Shown here one piece after another: positions 22,671 through 34,011 of a stretch of 64,000 bases of DNA. The DNA comes from Molanna angustata (lineage: Eukaryota > Arthropoda > Insecta > Trichoptera > Molannidae), in the NCBI GenBank assembly GCA_963576475.1, contig OY754973.1, forward strand, positions 14,835,142-14,899,141, in the 5' to 3' direction. The notes under the pieces are model-generated. The model saw only the letters and a program-made list of their open reading frames with translations, did not search any database and was not told the origin of the DNA. The number at the start of each line of letters is the position of its first letter. The stretch's first letter is position 1. The position numbers were made by a program, and so were the translations under genes.

Positions 22671-22840
22671 GATGGGACGGGATGTAATGAAGGGAAGGGA
22701 GGCACTAAAGGGCCTGAAGGGACGGGAGGTATAAAACTGCCTGAAGGGACGGAAGGTACTGAAGGGCCTGATGGGAAGGGACGTAATGAGGGATTAAAGG
22801 GACGGGAGGTACTGAAGGGCCTGAAGCGGCGGATCCTGGA
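22671..22840 (+). repeat. G-rich segment of Helitron, possible G-quadruplex
   Basis: Repeated GGGACGGGA, GAAGGGAAGGGA and CTGAAGGGCCTGA blocks. GGGACGGG (22674-22681) and GGGAAGGG (22692-22699) give four G3 runs close together. Repeated at about 43420-43580 and, as its complement, at about 39450-39570. Confidence 0.55.
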
Positions 22841-22849
22841 GTCTAATTC

Positions 22850-23340
22850 TTTTTCTTCTTAATTTTATGTAGACCTTTAGGGCAGTTTCTATACAAACTA
22901 TTTCCTATTGTCTAATTCATCTTCTTCTTCTTTTATGTATACATTTGGGTCATATTTTTATAAAAATTATTTCCTTTAGTCTAATTATTATTCTTCTTCA
23001 TTTAAGTACGTAGACTTTTGGGAGAGTTTTAATACAAACTATTTCCAATAGTCTTATTCATTTTCTTTTATGTAGACCTTTTGGTCAGTATTCATACAAA
23101 CTATTTCCAATAGTCTAAATATTCTTCTTCTTCTTTTTTGTAGACCTTTGGGTGAGCTTTTATACAATCTATTTCCAATAGTCTAATTCTTCTATCAGGT
23201 ATATGTATTTTTACTTATTTTATGTAGACCATTGGAATAGTTTTTTATACAAACTATTTCTTATAGTCTTATACTTATTTTTCTCTTTTTTATTTAGTCT
23301 TTTGGGTTAGTTTTAAGTCTAATAGTCTATTGTGCAGAAA
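22850..23340 (+). repeat. Helitron-internal tandem array, ~65-bp units
   Basis: Units contain TGTAGACCTTTGGGTCAG-like, TTTATACAAACTATTTCC and AATAGTCTAATTCTTCTTC blocks, about seven copies. The equivalent array is ~470 bp at 43590-44060 and ~760 bp at 38680-39440. Confidence 0.82.
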
Positions 23341-24267
23341 TATTATTAACGATATGCACACTTGATGAAAATACATATGAAATGAATGGGATATGGGATG
23401 TGACGATATAACCTGCACTAGAATCTTTTCAATACTTTTGTTTAATTAAATTTAAACCATTTATATCATTAACACCTAATATTTAAAGAATGGGGGTTGT
23501 GGCCATTACTGAACTCTTCACAACATTTATATTCAAATTAAAAACTATTTACTATAGTTCAAGTCTTCTTCTTCTTCGTTAATGAAGACTTTCAGTCAAA
23601 TTGAGCAAAAATATAATGCACACTTGATGAAAAAATATAAAAACGAATGGGATGTGACCAATACTAGATCTTTTCAGTACCTACGTTTGTTTAATCAAAT
23701 TTTAACCACATCCCAACATCCAAAATTACTAAATTTTCAATAGGTACACATTACAATTTGTTTTCGATGATAATATTTAAAAATGGGGGTTGTGGCCAAA
23801 CCAATCTCTTTACAACGTTGATAAACAGTCATATTTAAAACCATTACGCATAGTCCATGCGAGCAGAAATTGTATAAATATTATACTTCATTCACACTTT
23901 ATAGCAATATATAAAAAAGAATGGGTTGTGGCCATCACTTGAACATTTTACAATACTTAAACTCAATCAAATTTCAAACCACTTTTCATAGTCTGATATT
24001 GCAAAATAATTGGGTGACAATATTATAAAAACGATTGCTTTTTCTTTCACAATTTTACATTATTGGCCAACGGCGGGACATAAAAGCTAGTATTTAAATA
24101 AAAAATAATTTAACAAACACATTTGATGAAAATCCTGAATATTTTCCATACAAAATTTTAATACTTTATAGAATGACTTGTTTGTGAGGAGTTTAGCGTT
24201 GGCCACAACCCACTCGTTTGTAGATAGTATTATACGTAAAAAAGTTTATTGATTACAAAAATGAGCC

Positions 24268-25155
24268 TTTTACTTTAAGAGGGCATATAACGCTAAATCT
24301 AGTGACTGAATAATATGATATATTTAAACCACCTAATGCACTATGAAGTTACGTGTTAGTAAGGGTAACCATTGCGTGCGTTAAAAAGGGTTTTTACGTG
24401 ATCTAGAGATGATCGGAAACCCAAACTTTGATGATTTTTGCCCGGGGGGGCAATTCCGGTCAAACGGCGAAATCAAAACCCTCGTGATAACCCACCCATA
24501 TTATAGAACTCCATAAGATAATTAAATCCACGATATGAGTTATCATGATCGTTTTGGATCCGCCGTTTGACCGGACTTTCCGTACAGACTTGGAATTTTA
24601 TTATTATTTTATTTGTAACATAAGAAATAATATACAGGTACACATCAAAGTTTAACAATACAATATTTTCACAAAAAAAGATACTTAAGAACTAGATGCG
24701 GAATGTAAACTGCTTCACTAGGTTAAAAACCTGTTCTGAAGCAGCTTATAATTATATAGGTATATTGTTTAGGTGTGCGTGTGTGTCATTGTATGTTAAC
24801 GTAGAGTTGCTATTTATCAGTGTCTTGTCTGTTTTTTTACCCACTTCTTTAATCCAATATTACGAATAACAATATTACTCAAGATTATTCAATTTGATGA
24901 TATACACTCTTAAAGCATATTTAAGGTTAATTTATCCATAACACATACATACATAGTTGTAGATAAATTTAAAAAGAATGCTGTAAAAAGGATACTTTAG
25001 AGGAATTCATGCTTAATTTTAAAATTGTGTGACGAAAATTTACTAGAAAAATATTTAAGGCATTATTTTTTGAACCCCACTGTTAAACATGTATGAAAAT
25101 TTTTATTTCAAATTGGGCTGTTTACGTTTATATGTCTTCTTAAAAAAGTAAAATA
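24268..25155 (+). mobile_element. TIR element, family GGGCATATAA
   Basis: The left end TTTACTTTAAGAGGGCATAT and the right end TATGTCTTCTTAAAAAAGTA are inverted repeats. The left 130 bp match 6285-6428 and 61660-61792; the right 190 bp match 61920-62107. No transposase frame. A palindromic MITE sits inside at 24455-24575. From 25156 to 26880 I see no gene; a short repeat piece lies at 25895-25985. Confidence 0.7.
24455..24575. mobile_element. Palindromic MITE nested in a TIR element
   Basis: Ends TCCGGTCAAACGGCG and CGCCGTTTGACCGGA are a near-perfect inverted repeat. Similarity continues inward (TCAAAACCCTCGTGATAAC against GTTATCATGATCGTTTTGGA), leaving a short loop. Total 121 bp. It is missing from the homologous place in the 61660 copy. 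Confidence 0.85.
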
Positions 25156-25894
25156 AAAATAAGTCGACTTATAAAAACATTTCAATTACATATATAAGGA
25201 ATTAATTGTATTTATCCTACCTTAATTTAATTAAAAATATCTGCAATGGTAATTTCTTTCAAATATAGATACTTTTTACAGTCTATAAAAGCAAGGTTTA
25301 CTTTAGAAATTGTTTAAAAAAATCTCCTTAAGAGGCTATAGTAGGCTATATAGTATATTTTGAAAATAATTTCCCCAGTACCCTCAATAGATACGTCGTT
25401 GAAATAAAGAACAGTTAATATTTACATATAAATTCTATTACATGAGTTTTTTGAAATTTGAATTTGTTCGACACTTTTTTTATTAGCTTTAGTAAAACCC
25501 TATTTAATTTTTTTATTGTAAGTAACTAAAAACACTACAAGGCATGTGAAGTATGTTTTTACTTCAATCGAAAGAGAATATGAAAATCTACCAGCTGAGT
25601 TTTTCAATATTACAGTGATATACAATATTGCTTCGTGTTTCATACATTAGATGGTAATTTAGCGTTCATTTTTGTGTACATCCGTATACTCAGGGTATAC
25701 AAGGGCCTTAACCCAGAAACTAATTCAGGACACCGGGCCAAGTTTACTACTGTTACACGGCTGTCGACAATAGTCGTTTTTTCCTTTTTCTTATTTTGCA
25801 CTTTTTACCTAACCTAACAACCCGATAAGAAAAGATAGCCCCAGACAACGCACCGGAGGGGTCTCGACCTCGACAACGCCCAACAAAAAGATGA

Positions 25895-25985
25895 CGAGAT
25901 AGTTGGCAGTCCACATCATAGGAGACTGAAAATGCAGCATAAAACAGGCCCTGAGCCTAATGAAAACACAAGAACAGAACCTTAC
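25895..25985 (+). repeat. Short repeat fragment, family E
   Basis: The block AAAATGCAGCATAAAACAGG followed by CCCTGAGCCTAATGAAA recurs inverted at 52615-52690. Class unknown. Confidence 0.5.
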
Positions 25986-27262
25986 CTAAGAGGAATGCAT
26001 GCTTTATTATTTTTTTGCACTTTTATTCTTATCTAACAGGAATGCATGTTAAGTTATATTTTTGCACTTTTAACCTAAGTTAACAGGAATACGTGTTTAA
26101 TTATTTTTTCCGAGATATATTAAAATAAGCAAGTGTCAAAGTTGAGCAGTGCCGAATAATAAGCTAGAAATTATTAATATATTGTTATGAAATGCGCTGC
26201 AAAAATTGAAATACACGTTCTTCTTTAGATTTCATGGCGACTTATATTTTTTCATAGTCCACATCGTAAGAAGAAAAAAGTCAATATTTTTTTATAAATG
26301 TTTATTTATCAAACATTTACTCCGTATTAAAAAAAACGGAGTCCTTTTTATTTGGAAATAAAATCTTTTTTCATTTCAATAAATTCGATAGATTGATCAG
26401 GTATAATATGAAAGGTTTTTTATAAGTAGGTGTATATTTTCCAAATAAGACCTTTATTCATACTTTTTTTTTATAAAATCGAATCAATTCATCGGTCGTA
26501 TATAAATGATTATTTTTCGTTTGTAAGTCAAATTTTCTTAAGTATTGGAATATATTATTGCTTTTTGTGGGCGAATTAAATAGTACCCAATTTTTTGCAA
26601 ATATTTTCGCAAAAGAACACGCGTACGAATATGAAAACACGTTTTAGCGACAGTAAGATATTGAACACGAAAAAGTACTTATTTTGCGTCTGTGATACTT
26701 GAAAAGAGTTGTTTAAAGTACCTACCCAAGTTAAATTTCTTTTGAAAATCAACGATAATAAAATAAAATAAAAAATAAATTGATTCTGCACGTGTGACAA
26801 AATAAAACTTTCTTAAGAATATCGGGCTTTGTCAATCGGGCGCAACAATATTTATATTAAAAATACGCGTATGTTACAACTTATTGAGTAAGTAATTAGT
26901 TGGTGTTTATTCGCTATTGCCGATTATATGTTCCTATTTTTTGGTAACCCTCATTACATGTTTAACGTTTTATGGAGTAGGATGAATTATGATGAATTGC
27001 CAAGAATCAAATAAAAATATGCGCCTGATTCATCGTTATGCCTACCTTCTTCTTCTTGTTTGGTTTCAATCTTGGCGATTAGTTGGCAGCAATGCGATAC
27101 ATCTATTCCTTCGGGCCGCTCGATCTTGAGCGACTCTCTTCAACTCTGTGTAGGAGGTACACTTCATGTCTATATACCTACTCCCGACGGGGACGCCCTC
27201 TGCAAGTAATTCAAATTTATTTTTCAGAGTACTTACTTGTTTAAAAATATTATAGCTGATTA

Positions 27263-27346
27263 GTAACCAAAATGGGTTACCAATCAAGCGTAATTAGTAA
27301 CCAGAGGGGTTACTAATAAATATAGGTGGTAACCAGAGGAGTTACC
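27263..27346. repeat. Three tandem GTAACC...GGTTAC palindromes
   Basis: GTAACC-N6-GGTTAC at 27263-27280, GTAACC-N5-GGTTAC at 27297-27313 and GGTAAC-N7-GTTACC at 27328-27346, spaced about 33 bp. It may belong to the adjacent candidate LTR element. Confidence 0.75.
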
Positions 27347-27489
27347 AATAAAGAGAGTTTACTATATCCCAATTAAGTGGATATGATTTGAAATAAGAAC
27401 ACAAGGACAGTGGTTTAAAGAGAAGAAGAAAGAATGGTCAAAAGTTACAATGAGTATATTGATCATAATTAATAGTTTGCTTAAAGGTA

Positions 27490-27990
27490 AATTTACAATT
27501 GATGAAATAACTTACAAAGGAACTTTCTCACGATGAGTAGGTATAACGAGAGAGTTAGCGGATGTGTTCGAAGTGTCCGAATCTTCGCATGGTGAAGTAC
27601 CATCGTGCTCGCGAGGTCGAGAGTTGACCGGTGGTCGAGAGATGAAGTGTCGGCGAGACGGCGTGGTCGAGAAACGACCAGTGGTCGCGTGGTCGTAACG
27701 GCGGCGTGAAGTGACGAATCGAAGTAACGGAAATACGGAAATGAAGTGACGATGTGTACAGGTGTAGACTCCCTTAAATAGTGCTGCGCTGGGGATAGCA
27801 AGTTCAATGTCCTCGAACTTTCTTGACTTATTTCATTGAAGTGTCATACCCAGTTGAGGAGTATTGTCACTTGTTTGACGTTGCGGGCGATGAACTCGGC
27901 CTAGCGACAAACTTGCCGTCGCTAGGCGCGTGCTCGAAAGAAATTTCGAGATGTGGTCTGCCACAATACTTTCATTTGGTCTATGAAATA
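27490..27990 (-). mobile_element. Candidate solo LTR or promoter-bearing GC-rich repeat
   Basis: A 500-bp segment of clearly higher GC than its flanks. On the minus strand it has a TGTGGCAGACCACATCTCG start near 27965, an inverted CTAGCGACGGCAAG...TTGTCGCTAG, a TATTTAAG box near 27777, and Arg/Asp-codon-like CGACC repeats. This resembles the U3-R-U5 layout of insect LTRs, but I found no second LTR, primer site or gag-pol. The frames in it look spurious. 27990-29068 shows nothing recognisable. Confidence 0.3.
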
Positions 27991-29068
27991 TGTTTATTAC
28001 CCTTATTTTGATAGTGATATAGCAAGGACAGTAGATGTGTATGTATAAATGCGCAATTATGTATATAATTTACCTTGTTTTAGTATTGTTTAAATAAGTG
28101 AACTGAACAAAAATTATTTCAGTGTCTTGCAAAATGTTACTCCGTTTTATGAAAACACACTGAAAAAAAATATTATGACAACCTTTGTTATCAGTAATAA
28201 AGGTTTATCTATTTATGACTGTACCGTTTGGCTGTGTGCACAAAACATTTGTTTGAATAATACCAAATGTTTTGTAGTCACCATAGTTAGGTTAATTTTA
28301 AAATGTTTCTATTAACGTGCACTTTTACTTACTTTAGTAATGATTTTTTATTATGCAACTTAAACAGTTCGCCGCACGTCAAAGTACGAGCCAGTGATTT
28401 ATATAAGTCTTATTAACTAATAAATTATTGTAAAAAAAAACAATAGTTAATTAGGGGATTTGAAAAAAACCGAAACTTGAACGGGCTACGAATTATGTAA
28501 TCTTTTTCTTATTTTTTTCTAGGTCGGTTCTATGTAAAAGCTCCTTAACAAATGAGTGTACGTTTCAAATATACGGTTAATTAACTATGAAAAACAACTA
28601 TCGACTTTGGTACGGTGTATCACTTAAGCCCGCTATTTTGATAATCACTTTCCGTGACCTCAAAGTTTATTCGTGTGGTCCCTCTATACAATATTCCCTG
28701 TCTTTAATGCCGGTCGCAGATTACGTGAAGGATATATCCTCTCGGTGATTTAAGATAACTCCGCTAAGCAAATTTACTGAGAACCCTTAAAATTGACCAT
28801 TCCGTGTTATCCAACCCTTGGTAATTCGTGATCTCTAGAATGTATTATGCGACTATTAGTAAGCCCTGATAATGACGAAACCTAACGACAAACTAAACCA
28901 TACACCATTATCTTATAATTATTATATACGTATATTACGAAACAGTGGTTCTAAACTACTTGGAGTAATTACCGCTTCGAACCATAATGGCTTTTCAATT
29001 TTCTTTCTCAGCCAAATGTCAAATATAGTGACCTTCGGATAGAATTTTCGGCTGAATTGTAGGTTAAA

Positions 29069-30043
29069 TGAGATTTTTCGAAAAACAATTGTTCGAATCC
29101 ATAATTTTACTCAACATTTTTTCGAAAATCAAGTATCAGAATAACAATTGTTCGAAATTGAAATTTTCGAACTCACATTTCGAATCAAATTGAATCTATT
29201 TTAATGTAGTTATGTTGTCATATATTATTTGTAGCTAATGTAAACATCTGGTGTCTTCCTAAAAGTTAGAGTAAAGAAAATGTTCAATAATCCCCTGTTA
29301 ACGCCAAAATGAGGTGAATAATTGTTGCGTTTTTTATAAATGAGAATTTTTTATAATTGTTGCAATCACTGCTCGCCCTTCACCCACAAATCAGTATCCT
29401 TCTATACCGCGTCCTAATAAGATCATCTTTCCTAATCTGCATCTCATCCGTTTTTTAACCGCTCCCCTACACTTACTGTATTCACCATACATAATTGTTC
29501 TCTCACCGCGCGCATGTGGTTAAAGTGAATAGTTGTGGCCATCCAGACAAGGAAGAAGACAGGAATAATCAAGTAAGTGAGTGTTCCATCAATATCTTTC
29601 CTTCTACTTTGCAGTGGTTGCAACAAATCATTCCTGCGAAAAATACAGTCCTCTAGTTTCATATCCGCGTTTTCAATCCCAATGCTTCATTGATATAGAT
29701 TATATACCACACGGTTCCGTATGTTTTGATATTTTTGACAACGCTACCCCACGTTACTTTTTACTCCATTGATCTCAATCAATGAATATATTGGGCGGCC
29801 GCAAAAACCGAGCCGACCCGTAATTCGGCGGGAAAATGCTATTAGGTAAAAGCATCAAATTCCTTATAACTGCGTATGTAAGTTAAACTAGGAAAGAAAA
29901 AACAAAATGGAGACTGGCTGCTTAGTAGGTATAGATATCAATGGTCTATGCTTCTTACTCTCACAGTGTAACCAACATGACATCGTTAATATTCGAACAA
30001 TTGAGCGTTCGATTAATTGTTTTTCGAACAATTTTTCTGTCAT
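29069..30043. mobile_element. TTCGAA-armed inverted-repeat element, copy 2
   Basis: The left arm (29069-29190) starts TGAGATTTTTCGAAAAACAA; the right arm (29985-30043) ends TTTTCGAACAATTTTTCTGT then CATC. Both are made of TTCGAA/CAATTGTTCGAA motifs. CTCACAGTGTAACCAACATGA near 29958 matches, as reverse complement, the sequence next to the left arm of copy 1. The interior differs from copy 1 and holds a 72-codon frame discussed under findings. Confidence 0.68.
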
Positions 30044-30607
30044 CTTAAATATCAAATCACAAGTAGGTATGTTGACATAACCAAAAATAAATTATGGAAA
30101 CAATTGAGCATGAAATACTGTCCCTCCTATTTATTATAACCAAAATAAGAGTATATTTGATTACAAAATGAAAGTAGTTCATAGTTTTTGATTAAGAACC
30201 ACTGCTATTGAGTACAGAGTTCGTAAAATAACTTTGATAATTAGTTCATAATATTTTATTACTTTTGATATTACGTGCGAAGGCGTTGGGGGTGTAAAAT
30301 TTAAGTTAGGTACTCAAGTACTTATTAGTGAAAGTCAAATAATGGTCTATTTTTGACGAATCACTTTCCTCTAACTAATATTAGGTACCTACCTAGGTAG
30401 GAACCAATTTACGCTAGTTATTGGAAAACTGGTGGCTTTTTGTGTTTAGTTATTTACAAAATAGGTATTTTTACCTTATTATCAAGGGAATTACTTTTTT
30501 ATACAACTTGTGTTCTTAAGTACCTTCCTATCTACATATTTTCTTAAAACAAGATTTTTTCTCTTTATCGTGTGATTTTATCATATTTTATTTTTATTTT
30601 AAATCAT

Positions 30608-30792
30608 TTCTCGGGCAACTAACAGGTACTAAGTCAAATATGAAACACGCACCCAATAACAAGTTGCCAAATTCTGGAGATCCAGATCCAGACTGAATTT
30701 ACAATTAAAAAGTGTATTTCTACAGGGAATCGAACCCGGGATCTTTGGATCATCAGTCAGGTACACAATCAACTGATCCACGAAGGCCGATT
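30608..30792 (-). repeat. tRNA-derived SINE, family A, copy 2
   Basis: Reverse complement of the 10611 copy: TCTCGGGCAACTAACAGG, AAATTCTGGAGAT, then B-box GGAATCGAACCCGGG (30724-30738) and a degraded A box ending at TCCACGAAGG. 30045-30607 and 30793-31640 hold no supported gene. Confidence 0.85.
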
Positions 30793-31648
30793 GTAAATTG
30801 TAGGTTCACGTGGACCGGTTTTGAGTTGCCCGTTTTTTTAGTTTTTTGTTTGTGCGTAGCTTTTTTTCACCGTTGTACAACTATGTATTTATTGTATTAT
30901 CTAATATCAAATGATTCCCTCATCAAGCACAAGGTTTTAAAATTTTTGATGAGGTAATACAAAAATTTTACCATAGTAAATATCATTATGTATTTTATTA
31001 AATTTATTTGTAATATTGCTAAACAAAAAAGGATGATGAATAAATAAATAAATATATTATGATAAATTTTGTCTTTATGAAAATGTATAGAAATATTTTT
31101 TATGTATAAAAAAAACACTAACTGACAACTAAACATAAGGGAGTCGATGGTATGGATGTGTTCTATGTATGTGTATCCTTCCATATCTGTTTAAATTCTA
31201 TTATTATTGTTGTTAAACATCTCTTTGTGTAAGGAAATCATATCCATTGTAAATTGTAAATAAATAAAATAAATATCTAATGCAGTATGTATCCAAGATT
31301 TTATAAAAAGAAACTACTCTGTTATAATATGTAGATATAAATATGCTCTTTATTTTGATAAATCCAGCTTCAAAAGAGAAACGATTTATTGAAATATCAA
31401 TCGAAATGTGCTGGAAATTACTTTACAAAGCGTCTTAAGTAAATGCGATTGTTGCTTGAATAGCAAATGAAAGTTCTGTGGAATTCCTGTAACCCTTTAA
31501 GTTTGAACAGTCGATAGTTTTTGTTTTGTATGATTTATGCTGTGGTATCGGAGCCGTTCATTCTCCGGTATCGTTCTCGCTGTTAGGGTTTAGTATTCAT
31601 CTTCTTCTTATTCTTCCATCTTAGGGGGCTATTTTCAACCTGCACAAA

Positions 31649-31980
31649 TTGTTCCAAAGCAAATTTGAAATTCGAATAAAATCATTTTCCTCTTACAAAA
31701 TCATGATATCATTATCAAATGGAATGATTTTAAACATATGGATGTTTTACGTCAGGGACTGTTTCCAAATCAAATTTAAAATTCGAATATAATCATTTTC
31801 CTCTTACAAAATCACAATGCCATTATAAAATGGAATGATTTTAAACATATGGATGTTTTACGTAAGGGATTGTTTCCAATTGAAATTTTAAATTCGAATA
31901 TATGTAATCATTTTACTCTAACAAAATTACGATGTCGTTGTAAAATGGAATGATTTTAATCATATGGTATTCTGCCACAG
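31649..31980. repeat. 111-bp tandem repeat, 3 copies, with an inverted partner
   Basis: The unit starting TTGTTTCCAAA recurs at 31649, 31760 and 31871. Each has AATCATTTTCCTCTTACAAAA and GGAATGATTTTAAACATATG blocks. CATATGTTTAAAATCATTCC at 32480-32499 is the inverse of the unit's last part, so 31649-32510 may be one inverted-repeat element. 32511-32886 holds nothing else. Confidence 0.8.
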
Positions 31981-32886
31981 ATCGTCTTGTAGACTGTATA
32001 TAGACTACACTTTATGTAGACCTCATTTTATGTATTTTACCAAAAAAATCGTACATTTTAATGAGGTACCTGTATTTTCTAAATGAATAATACATATTTC
32101 AATAGATTCGTTCACACCGCCCTAAATTGAAATCTTGCACAACTCAAAAATGAATTGGGGCTCTTTTATCCTATAAAAATTCTTTTGAGGGGCGTAGGGA
32201 AAAAAATGTGGTTGTATGAATTTTTGGATAAGTAATCTAAAAAAAATAAAATATATTTTTAATTCCTTGAAAAAAATAAAATATGTTTTATAGATCTCAA
32301 TAATAGTGCCACCTAGCGGGTCCAAAACTATTTTATATTTCAAGCGGGATTCAATCATACACGTTTACAAAATTTCATCGATATCTGTCGGGCGGTTTCG
32401 GAGATTATCAGTAGGTACAAACATCGTGATACAAGATTTTAATTTATTGTTAGTATACAGCCCCTTACGTAAAACATCCATATGTTTAAAATCATTCCAT
32501 TTTATATTGAAACTGCTGATTTTTTCTGCTATAGAATAGTCACCTTATTTGGTTTTATTTTTTTTTATTGAATAACATCCTATTCCAAATATTGATGTCT
32601 TCAAATTTTGACACAGCTATAGTGGCAGTTGTTGCATCATTTAAGATAAAGGTCATTTTTGTAGTCTCTTAGCTAAATTTCATGAAAATAAACTGGCCAT
32701 TTTACCGTTATAAATATAGAGTGCAGTTATGTTATATTTTAACCAACTTATATTTGCAAAAATGTTAGATATAAACACTAAGCATACGTTATTTTTCTTA
32801 ATTATGTATATCTTATTTATCTATCATTTTTTTTATTTATTTAACTTTTTGTGAATAATATAAACAAATATTATGCACAGTAATAA

Positions 32887-33105
32887 TAATAATAATAATG
32901 AACACTTCCTTGCACCCTGCGCAAGTGGCGAGTTTATTGCCGTATGGCAATTTCTTCCAACTAACCAGTGTTTCCAGCCCAGAGAAGCAATATTTGCGTG
33001 AGAAATAAATTTAAATAAATTTCTCCTCTGCTGGGAATCGAACCCAGGACGCCCGCACAGAAACCGAACGGCTTACCAACTGTGCCGCGGCGGTCGGCAC
33101 AATGG
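32887..33105 (-). repeat. tRNA-like SINE, family B, copy 2
   Basis: Contains TAATAATAATGAACACTTCC, GTGCAAGTGGCGAGTTTATT-like and CTCCTCTGCTGGGAATCGAA blocks. Read on the minus strand the head has A-box-like GGCACAGTTGGTAAGCCG and B box GGGTTCGATTCCC. About 95% like 48871-49085 by eye. Confidence 0.82.
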
Positions 33106-33274
33106 CGGGCTTGTTGCCATAAGGCAATTTCTTCCAACCAACCAGATTACAGAGTGACAGAATTATACATGTACATCAACAAAAAATGAAAGCTACAAAT
33201 GAACAAAGAAAATATACATTACACCAAGAAAAATTATAGCAAAAAAAGGATTGGGAAGGAACAAGAAGAGGAAA

Positions 33275-34010
33275 TCGAGATCAGGTGTTTAGGGATAAAT
33301 ATTACGTAGCAAAGGGAAGGAAGGAAAAGGAGAGGGATCAGGTATTTTTGGAGAGATATCCCTGCTTTAGTCTTTTCTTCAAAATGGAAAGCGAGTTTGA
33401 CGAAGTTTTATCAGGACTCAAATTATTTCATAGTCTTGCTGAACGTACTTCAAAGGAAGAGCTGAAAAATTCAGTGTTGTGAATGGGGATACTTAATGTA
33501 GTACGTTCAGCAGATCGAAGCGATAGGCCGTGATTAGATAAATAGGTGAATTTAGTTTTAAGGTACTGCGGTGAATTAGGATTAAAGAGCGTATTATATA
33601 GAAGTGACAAAATATGTATATTTCGCCGTTGTCGTATCTTAGGCCAATGGAGAAGATTACGGTAAGAGGAAATGTAATCGAATTTTTTAAGTTCAAAGAT
33701 GAAGCGGATACAAACATTCTGGAGGCGCTCGAGTTTGTTGATATGATCCTCGTTAGCATCCAAATAACAAACATCAGCATAGTCAAGTAAAAGAAGGAGA
33801 AGCAATTTTGCTAGGGTTATTTTGCAATGTAAAGGAAGAACATTTTTGAGTCTTTTGAGAGAGTGGATGCTAAAAAAAAGGGTTTGACTTACGTTAGATA
33901 CTTAACGAAAGATCCACGAAAGATCCTCGTCGATTAGAACTCCAAGATCTTTCACAACTTCATTACTAATATCGGTTATTACTTTAGATAAAGATTTCTC
34001 AGATAGTATC
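33275..34010 (-). mobile_element. Jockey-like LINE, C-terminal part, degraded
   Basis: A minus-strand frame (33805-33428) reads LLDYADVCYLDANEDHINKL, ERLQNVCIRFIFELKKFDYI and KIRQRRNIHILSLLYNTLF, then SARL, stop, NNLSPDKTSS. Upstream (to about 34010) shifted pieces read VKDLGVLIDEDLSW. This is the thumb and C-terminal region of a jockey-like RT, with several shifts and stops. Its 5' end abuts an RTE fragment on the opposite strand. Confidence 0.8.
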
Positions 34011-34011
34011 T

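Larger units (their letters stand above)
20166..24090 (+). mobile_element. Non-autonomous Helitron, large family, copy 1
   Basis: Starts TCTAAAGTAATAAAGC after A (20165) and ends GACATAAAAGCTAG (24090) before T. The body has a (TG)n tract, a block ending in CCTTTGAAATAAAT, a tandem array of ~115-125-bp units, a G-rich segment, a ~65-bp array and three GGTTGTGGCC-containing units. Almost identical to 41679-44854 apart from a LINE inserted at 20660-21575 and shorter (TG)n. No Rep/helicase frame; the 94-residue frame at 22018 only reads through tandem units. Confidence 0.8.
19725..24217 (-). mobile_element. GTGG element (inverted) split by a Helitron
   Basis: The right end reads GAGTTTAGCGTTGGCCACAA then CCCACTCGTTT (24180-24213), the reverse of the family start. 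The left end has the terminal hairpin ACTCCTCACT...AGTGAGGAGT at 19730-19765. The two halves (19725-20165 and 24091-24217) are separated exactly by a Helitron. Internal sequence without the Helitron is about 570 bp. Confidence 0.65.

Noticed and set aside
26318..26344. ACTCCGT...ACGGAGT hairpin next to T-rich sequence, like a bacterial terminator
   Set aside because: A eukaryotic AT-rich intergenic context; a 7-bp chance palindrome is more likely.
27493..27807. 104-residue minus-strand frame with Arg/Ser-rich content
   Set aside because: It lies in the GC-rich LTR-like island and reads through CGACC repeats; no domain or splice context.
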